A stretch of DNA of 11,311 bases, taken from the NCBI GenBank assembly GCA_028565715.1, contig JAOXYC010211572.1, positions 1 through 11,311 of the forward strand, read 5' to 3'. Position 1 is the stretch's first letter. The number at the start of each line of letters is the position of its first letter. A program made the translations under genes and the position numbers. This document shows, piece after piece, positions 9,901 through 11,311 of this stretch. A model generated the notes under the pieces. That model was given only the letters and a program-made list of their open reading frames with translations. It was not told the origin of the DNA and made no database searches. This stretch comes from Phoronis pallida (lineage: Eukaryota; Phoronida; Phoronidae).

Positions 9901-10168
9901 GGTTCTATTCCTGTTCAGATTCCAAACCTTTCAGTCTTTTCAAATATGTTTGATCTTATTTCATTTTACCCATCAAATGTCTGTAAGTTCTTCAGGTCTC
10001 TGCCTGTCATACTTTCCACCAATGCTTTCATGTGTGTTCCAGAGAGTAGGTCCATATACACATTAGCAAGTAACGTATCATTGAATGACTTTAGCCTCAG
10101 GTTTACCCAGGCTGTAAAGCCATTGATTCTTGTCCGTAAAGACATGGTGAGCAAGTTGTCAGTTTATT
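838..10168 (-). CDS. Tandem CH-domain plus ankyrin-repeat protein (18 coding exons, 3' end unresolved)
   Basis: This is a spliced gene model made by hand from the minus strand. Eighteen exons join by GT-AG splice sites, and every split codon resolves in frame, giving 682 codons plus two bases. The domain order is CH1 (about 7-117), a linker with five lysines at 145-149, CH2 (about 208-312), a charged helical region (about 310-400), an unrecognised segment (about 400-520) and ankyrin repeats (about 521 onward). Tandem CH domains generally bind F-actin and ankyrin repeats bind partner proteins, so a cytoskeletal adaptor role is inferred. There is no signal peptide or obvious membrane segment. 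The ATG at 10145 is preceded by an in-frame TAA at 10166-10164, which fixes the start. I do not recognise a named orthologue. The exon chain is very secure; the function is inferred, and the C-terminus is missing or uncertain. Confidence 0.9.
959..1302 (-). other. Intron 17
   Basis: AT-rich intron of 344 bp between exons 17 and 18. I see no repeat, RNA gene or coding remnant in it. Confidence 0.8.
1303..1402 (-). CDS. Exon 17: ankyrin repeat continued
   Basis: The acceptor is TATTTCCAG and the donor CAG|GTAACC. The exon holds 33 codons plus G. LLIEWGCDVHGRSVRGQTAF completes the second clear repeat and opens another, in which TAF replaces TPL. Confidence 0.93.
1606..1632. repeat. Direct repeat, copy A
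   Basis: 27 bases, AACGCCAATGGACGTGGAAA at the start, matching copy B at 1810-1837 with three substitutions or gaps. Copies start 204 bp apart. Confidence 0.75.
1774..2000. promoter_or_regulatory. Cluster of ETS-like, NRF1-like and inverted-repeat motifs in intron 16
   Basis: ACTTCCGG (1774-1781) fits an ETS site. ACGCATGCGC (1991-2000) fits the NRF1 palindrome. Between them CCCAATATTTTG (1846-1857) pairs with CAAATATTGGG (1901-1911), overlapping GGGAG-TTGT-CTCCC (1909-1922). Such pairs occur in TATA-less animal promoters but also in transposons. Function is not shown. Confidence 0.3.
1810..1837. repeat. Direct repeat, copy B
   Basis: 28 bases, AACGTCAATGGACGCGGAAA at the start, paired with copy A at 1606-1632. 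The flanks match only weakly. Confidence 0.75.
2133..2243 (-). CDS. Exon 16: ankyrin repeats
   Basis: This exon has 37 codons, phase 0 on both sides, acceptor TTTTTTGTAG and donor CAT|GTAAGT. It finishes one repeat (KIVEYLLENGANIDVKN) and starts the next (FTPLFSAIEGMQRKIAH). The VEYLLENGANID string is a near-consensus ankyrin second helix and hairpin. Confidence 0.95.
2524..2766 (-). CDS. Exon 15: pre-ankyrin helix and first ankyrin repeats
   Basis: This is the longest exon (81 codons), with phase 0 on both sides, acceptor ATTTCTAG and donor TTT|GTAAGT. WHRIFVRAAKDEEFETIKRM (about 521-540) looks like a divergent ankyrin repeat with a long finger. GSTALHWGCRVGNF (559-572) is a clear ankyrin helix pair start: the G-x-T-A-L-H core is the family hallmark, with TALHWG in place of TPLHxA. 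Confidence 0.93.
2767..3159 (-). other. Intron 14
   Basis: A 393-bp AT-rich intron. No repeat or coding remnant seen. Confidence 0.8.
3160..3236 (-). CDS. Exon 14: unrecognised region, part 3
   Basis: The acceptor is TTTTATTGCAG and the donor GAT|GTAAGT. CT completes ACT (Thr466), then 25 codons follow. The basic PIRKILRLRLYDMVEV is followed by a Pro/Tyr/His-containing turn (NPGHYPQYD). Confidence 0.87.
3237..3642 (-). other. Intron 13, with foldback element
   Basis: A 406-bp intron. About 140 bp of it is the foldback element at 3451-3601; the rest is A-rich single-copy sequence. Confidence 0.8.
3451..3601. mobile_element. Small foldback (MITE-like) element between 13-bp direct repeats
   Basis: TATTCGTATAATA occurs exactly at 3451-3463 and 3589-3601. 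Between them, 3471-3510 (TATGGATCGCTTCCTTGGGC then AATATC and GGTTCTATGGACC) is inverted at 3544-3590, with a 9-10 bp gap in one arm and a loop of about 33 bases. The arms and flanking direct repeats suggest a short non-autonomous transposon with a duplicated target. The left repeat is separated from the inverted arm by seven bases, so the exact ends are uncertain. No coding sequence. Confidence 0.65.
3643..3769 (-). CDS. Exon 13: unrecognised region, part 2
   Basis: The acceptor is TTTCCTTTTTAG and the donor AAA|GTAAGT. The exon holds 42 codons plus A. The peptide alternates short hydrophobic and polar stretches (GFYLSTDKEIC, RKIILRNKDTGEYIDDF), which suggests beta strands rather than ankyrin helices. 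No domain is recognised. Confidence 0.88.
4053..4157 (-). CDS. Exon 12: unrecognised region, part 1
   Basis: This exon has 35 codons, phase 0 on both sides, acceptor TTCTTTTTTAG and donor CTG|GTATGT. It starts with a basic helix (VHQSIRERIALRFD) and ends with LTINDLCLSMVINL. An inner GTACCA at 4090 could mimic a donor, but the frame through to GTATGT is open and joins exon 13. Confidence 0.83.
4268..4347 (-). CDS. Exon 11: helical segment after CH2
   Basis: The acceptor is TCTATTTCAG and the donor CAG|GTACGA. Two bases complete GCT (Ala362), then 26 codons end in phase 0. The peptide (FDLDFCQEWVDHVMTVQKQ) has an amphipathic helical pattern. No family is recognised. Confidence 0.85.
4348..4682 (-). 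other. Intron 10
   Basis: A 335-bp intron. Apart from a short doubling of GAAGATACAAGA near 4410-4435, nothing is seen. Confidence 0.75.
4683..4809 (-). CDS. Exon 10: charged helical segment
   Basis: The acceptor is TTCTCAACAG and the donor AAG|GTTTGT, the least typical donor in the gene. The exon holds 42 codons plus G. The peptide is rich in Lys, Glu and Leu (DLKRKKDIKQDMENHKE) and probably helical. Its codons join exon 9 and exon 11 in phase, which is the main support for the odd donor. Confidence 0.85.
4810..5215 (-). other. Intron 9
   Basis: A 406-bp intron. A short inverted pair, AACAGTCACATTG (5101-5113) and CAAAGTGACTGTT (5159-5171), has one mismatch and a 45-base spacer. No gene seen. 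Confidence 0.75.
5216..5305 (-). CDS. Exon 9: CH2, last helix
   Basis: This exon has 30 codons, phase 0 on both sides, acceptor ATTTTGTAG and donor AGG|GTAAGT. ADPLSVCAYFCYFFMIAYKY is the last CH2 helix (compare 'GDPKLILGLIWTLI'). It is unusually rich in Phe, Tyr and Cys, so it is hydrophobic, but CH context makes a membrane span unlikely. A basic RQCRAVINRR stretch follows. Confidence 0.9.
5306..5835 (-). other. Intron 8
   Basis: A 530-bp intron of AT-rich DNA. A 78-codon minus-strand open frame (5489-5725) has no recognisable peptide and no matching splice phase, so it is not called. Confidence 0.75.
5836..5917 (-). CDS. Exon 8: CH2, third helix and Asp-rich loop
   Basis: The acceptor is AAATTTTAG and the donor GAG|GTAAGT. 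The first base completes AGA (Arg262). WTINLCLRTAEKMF is the third CH helix, and the PFDSADLVE loop occupies the place of the usual 'DLVE/DIVD' motif. The first in-frame-looking ATG at the acceptor edge is not used; in that frame a TAG comes after seven codons. Confidence 0.92.
5918..6797 (-). other. Intron 7, the longest, with palindromic MITE
   Basis: An 880-bp intron between exons 7 and 8. Half of it is the palindromic element at 6240-6670. The remainder shows no gene. Confidence 0.8.
6240..6670. mobile_element. Palindromic MITE-like element with 34-bp terminal inverted repeats
   Basis: The left end (6240-6273, starting ACCATCA) and right end (6637-6670, reverse complement also starting ACCATCA) match at 28 of 34 bases. 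Inside, GTATCCTAAGC at 6362-6372 recurs inverted at 6538-6548, and both copies lie exactly 122 bases from their own end. This symmetry means the whole 431 bp is one old, imperfect palindrome, like foldback MITEs derived from DNA transposons. No open frame for a transposase is present. I found no convincing target-site duplication, so the superfamily is unknown. Confidence 0.8.
6798..6892 (-). CDS. Exon 7: CH2, second helix
   Basis: The acceptor is GTGTTTTCAG and the donor TAG|GTAAGA. The exon holds 31 codons plus AG. The peptide SIDDLVDSRVLCALVNSIIP matches the conserved CH block 'DLRDGVVLCKLINKLVP', the most recognisable part of the fold. Confidence 0.93.
6893..7282 (-). other. Intron 6
   Basis: A 390-bp AT-rich intron. 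Nothing noteworthy seen. Confidence 0.8.
7283..7453 (-). CDS. Exon 6: end of linker and start of CH2
   Basis: This exon has 57 codons, phase 0 on both sides, acceptor CACATTTCAG and donor CTG|GTAATT. It opens with a Ser/Pro and acidic linker (SPSPMDDYEAF). From about residue 208 the first CH2 helix follows: CILEIVNTHLQM, then a Trp and the basic GRRLRVL. Confidence 0.9.
7454..7899 (-). other. Intron 5
   Basis: A 446-bp AT-rich intron. Nothing noteworthy seen; minus-strand open frames here (7585-7809) have no coding character. Confidence 0.8.
7900..8007 (-). CDS. Exon 5: basic inter-CH linker with five lysines
   Basis: This exon has 36 codons, phase 0 on both sides, acceptor TGTGTTACAG and donor CCA|GTAAGT. 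It encodes only linker. PPKKKKKYKAK (residues 143-153) is strongly basic and could act as a nuclear localisation signal or a phosphoinositide- or filament-binding patch. It is followed by a Ser/Gly-rich stretch. Because the exon is a multiple of three with phase-0 ends, skipping it would keep the frame and join CH1 and CH2 more closely. Such skipping is a possibility only. Confidence 0.88.
8008..8471 (-). other. Intron 4, with LINE remnant
   Basis: A 464-bp intron with GC-richer sequence at about 8125-8310, listed separately as a LINE remnant. Confidence 0.8.
8114..8300 (-). pseudogene. Remnant of a non-LTR retrotransposon ORF2 C-terminus
   Basis: The minus strand is open from 8245 to a TAA at 8116-8114. 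It encodes CTTISELQKNRHELCVT followed by TAQNRVRWRAVVTAPYSTR. This resembles the end of LINE reverse-transcriptase proteins, where a 'RPKxxW...L' block is followed by 'AQDRxxWRxLV.A'. Just upstream, in the same frame, stops interrupt a PPTSW string and a possible GR(P)K. It is a degraded fragment with no RT catalytic motifs. The TGAC-rich sequence beyond the stop (8121-8132) would be its 3' tail. The match is from memory of the family pattern, not a search. Confidence 0.5.
8472..8582 (-). CDS. Exon 4: last helix of CH1 and start of linker
   Basis: This exon has 37 codons, with phase 0 on both sides. The acceptor is TATTTTGCAG and the donor AGG|GTAAAT. The peptide MFEFLWRLISHDIW is the final CH helix (compare 'ILGLIWTLILHY'). 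An acidic stretch with three consecutive Asp follows (QSDDDKV). Confidence 0.9.
8583..9001 (-). other. Intron 3, with palindrome
   Basis: A 419-bp intron. It holds the 20-bp palindrome at 8950-8969; otherwise AT-rich with nothing seen. Confidence 0.8.
8950..8969. repeat. Perfect 20-bp palindrome
   Basis: TACAAGCCCATGGGCTTGTA reads the same on both strands, with no spacer. It lies about 30 bases inside the intron from the exon 3 donor. Confidence 0.9.
9002..9065 (-). CDS. Exon 3: CH1, loop before the last helix
   Basis: The acceptor is ATATTTCAG and the donor CAT|GTAAGT. The first base completes TGC (Cys79). The peptide KLIPQDIYVDTRLVAMRSAD corresponds to the CH segment 'LVSIDSKAIVDGNLKLILG', the conserved loop before the final helix. 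Confidence 0.88.
9066..9394 (-). other. Intron 2
   Basis: A 329-bp intron. A 69-codon plus-strand open frame (9063-9272) is mostly Asn/Lys/Leu filler without a known motif. Nothing else seen. Confidence 0.75.
9395..9454 (-). CDS. Exon 2: middle of CH1
   Basis: This 60-base exon has acceptor TTTTTCAG and donor GTG|GTATGA. It completes a GGG codon with exon 1 and leaves TG for the next exon. The peptide LTQQQRITRAEWIVTELKT is the third CH helix, in the place where actinin-type domains read 'NVSVALEFLKE'. Confidence 0.87.
9455..9969 (-). other. Intron 1 (between coding exons 1 and 2)
   Basis: A 515-bp AT-rich intron. Nothing noteworthy seen. Confidence 0.8.
9970..10168 (-). CDS. Exon 1: 5' UTR tail, start codon, first half of CH1
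   Basis: Coding runs from ATG at 10145 to 9970 (58 codons plus two bases). Bases 10146-10168 are 5' UTR. The start context is CTCACCATGT, which fits a Kozak site, and an in-frame TAA lies 18 bases upstream of the ATG. The exon begins after the acceptor CATATTTCAG, so at least one non-coding exon lies upstream. The donor is GG|GTAAAA, a weak but usable site. Residues 10-18 (FTAWVNLRL) match the first helix of a CH domain, where the W and N are typical. The LLSGTHMKALVESMTG stretch matches the second helix, equivalent to the 'DLSDGLRLIALLEVLSG' type in actinin-like CH domains. Confidence 0.9.
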
Positions 10169-10563
10169 CTGAAATATGGAAATGAATTTGAATTAGCCGC
10201 CTTTATGACAAAATCTTTTCCTGTGACTTAGGGCCTGATGAAAAACTATTTTGTTTTATAGTATTTTATTAGTTTTTATTAAGAAAATGTATACATGTGC
10301 TGGCAATTGCTTAATTTGCAGTTGTGATAGAAACATAAATATTCTGAGACAAAGATAAAATCTATACCATCCTACATTGTAATAAATACAAATTAAAAAA
10401 GGTTCTTAAAGGGAGTATATATGCTGAACTCGTCAAAATTTTGAATCAGACTGACTTTATGCAGTTCACTTGGCCTTTGATTGAAACTTAATCCACTGAA
10501 TTATTAAAAGTATCCAATTTCAGGAGATGGGAGTTATTGTCAATTAGCCTATTTGGTTTGTTT

Positions 10564-10779
10564 GTAAACAACATTGTATACAATTAACAAACCTTATATT
10601 GTTTATATCTTTGAAAATGAGCCATTTTATTCCAAAGCAAAATTAGATTATTGTGAAGACAGTTAAATATCATCCAAAAAACTGTCTGTATAATTCTGAG
10701 AAAAAGTTAAAATTTTGGTAAACAAAGGTTTGTTAACATTTTTTCAAAACAATGCAAATTTTAGCAATTTGTAAACAAA
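10564..10779 (+). promoter_or_regulatory. Three GTAAACAA (forkhead-like) motifs
   Basis: GTAAACAA occurs at 10564-10571, 10718-10725 and 10771-10778, all on the plus strand. This fits the forkhead core RYAAAYA. The DNA is very AT-rich, so chance copies are possible. Confidence 0.3.
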
Positions 10780-10990
10780 GTATTTAAATTTTAAAAGCTT
10801 TCCAACTAATTTGTTCCCAGAGGCTGTTCTCATAGATGCAAGCAGCTACTCTTGTTGACAATCCATGAAAACCAACATTTATACCCCCTTTAAAGAGTAA
10901 GGGAGTAAGATGTTTTATTAAGCCACCGAGTACATATTTAACTAATGAAGGGCATTTAGCGAGGGATGGGCAATACACTTAAAAGTGTAA

Positions 10991-11050
10991 TTGATCATAT
11001 TGATCTAGCATTGATCATGTTGATGTGGCTATGATCATGTTGGAGGAATT
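10991..11050. repeat. 20-bp tandem repeat, about three copies
   Basis: Units of exactly 20 bases start at 10991, 11011 and 11031: TTGATCATATTGATCTAGCA, TTGATCATGTTGATGTGGCT, and a more diverged ATGATCATGTTGGAGGAATT. Each unit carries the palindrome TGATCA. Just to the left, TACACTT-AA-AAGTGTA (10975-10990) is a small hairpin. Confidence 0.75.
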
Positions 11051-11246
11051 AATTAACTGGTCCTGCCATCCTGGAAAGAAAGCAGAAATGCACATTTTCT
11101 AAGGAATCATTCTGTAGACTATCACCCTGAACACAAAGAATAGAAGCCATGTGATTCATAAATCATAACTCATCTGGTCTAGAATTAAACCACACCGTAA
11201 TATCACACTGGTGCATTTAGTAGCAATAGCACATATAGACAGGAAG

Positions 11247-11294
11247 ATCCCATCTCACAGCTAGCTATTGTGAGTTACGCGGTGAGACGGGGAT
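11247..11294. repeat. Inverted repeat at right edge
   Basis: ATCCCATCTCAC (11247-11258) pairs with GTGAGACGGGGAT (11282-11294) with one mismatch and one bulge. The spacer holds a further CTCACA/TGTGAG pair, so the whole can fold into a branched hairpin. It could be part of a transposon that runs past the window. Confidence 0.55.
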
Positions 11295-11311
11295 GCACCT
11301 GTGGGAAGTTA

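Larger units (their letters stand above)
10169..11311. other. 5' intron or upstream flank
   Basis: No coding exon was found. Because exon 1 starts at a 3' splice site, part or all of this stretch should be a 5' UTR intron, and the promoter may lie in it or beyond the right edge. It carries GTAAACAA motifs, a tandem repeat and an inverted repeat. Confidence 0.6.

Noticed and set aside
10784-10978. Minus-strand open frame of 64 codons with a CPSLAK/CPSLVKY doublet
   Set aside because: No usable ATG-led gene, no splice phase that joins exon 1 (which has an upstream in-frame stop), and no recognised domain.
1-11311. tRNA, rRNA, CRISPR arrays or a bacterial operon
   Set aside because: No cloverleaf-like or regularly spaced repeats were seen, and the split genes with GT-AG introns exclude a bacterial source.

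Overview
The window is AT-rich eukaryotic DNA. It holds one long, intron-rich gene on the minus strand and a set of short repeats and degenerate transposon pieces in its introns and upstream flank. Nothing looks prokaryotic or viral. Short exons (60-243 bp), introns of a few hundred bp, GT-AG splice signals throughout and animal-type domains indicate an invertebrate metazoan. A GGGAG-TTGT-CTCCC motif and a LINE tail of the kind common in bivalves and gastropods hint at a mollusc or other lophotrochozoan, but that placement is an inference.

The gene was rebuilt from 18 coding exons whose reading phases join without a single conflict. It starts with ATG at 10145, in an exon that also carries a little 5' UTR behind a 3' splice site, and runs leftwards to exon 18 at 838-958. 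This gives 682 codons plus two bases. The protein has two calponin-homology (CH) domains in tandem (about residues 7-117 and 208-312), separated by a linker with a run of five lysines. A charged helical stretch (about 310-400) and an unrecognised segment (about 400-520) follow. At least three, probably four, ankyrin repeats begin near residue 521 and continue to the last exon seen. The likely job is a cytoskeletal (actin- or microtubule-binding) adaptor. I know no well-characterised protein with this layout, so I give no gene symbol. The 3' end is unresolved: it may end by read-through at 819-821, in a weak candidate exon at 596-665, or outside the window.

By region: 1-837 is 3' UTR or intron; 838-10168 is the gene; 10169-11311 is 5' intron or upstream DNA with three GTAAACAA motifs, a 20-bp tandem repeat and an inverted repeat at the right edge. 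Introns carry a 431-bp palindromic MITE-like element (6240-6670), a small foldback element between 13-bp direct repeats (3451-3601), a LINE ORF2 tail remnant (8114-8300), a duplicated 28-bp motif near promoter-like sites (1606-2000) and a perfect 20-bp palindrome (8950-8969). No second gene, tRNA, rRNA or CRISPR array was found.
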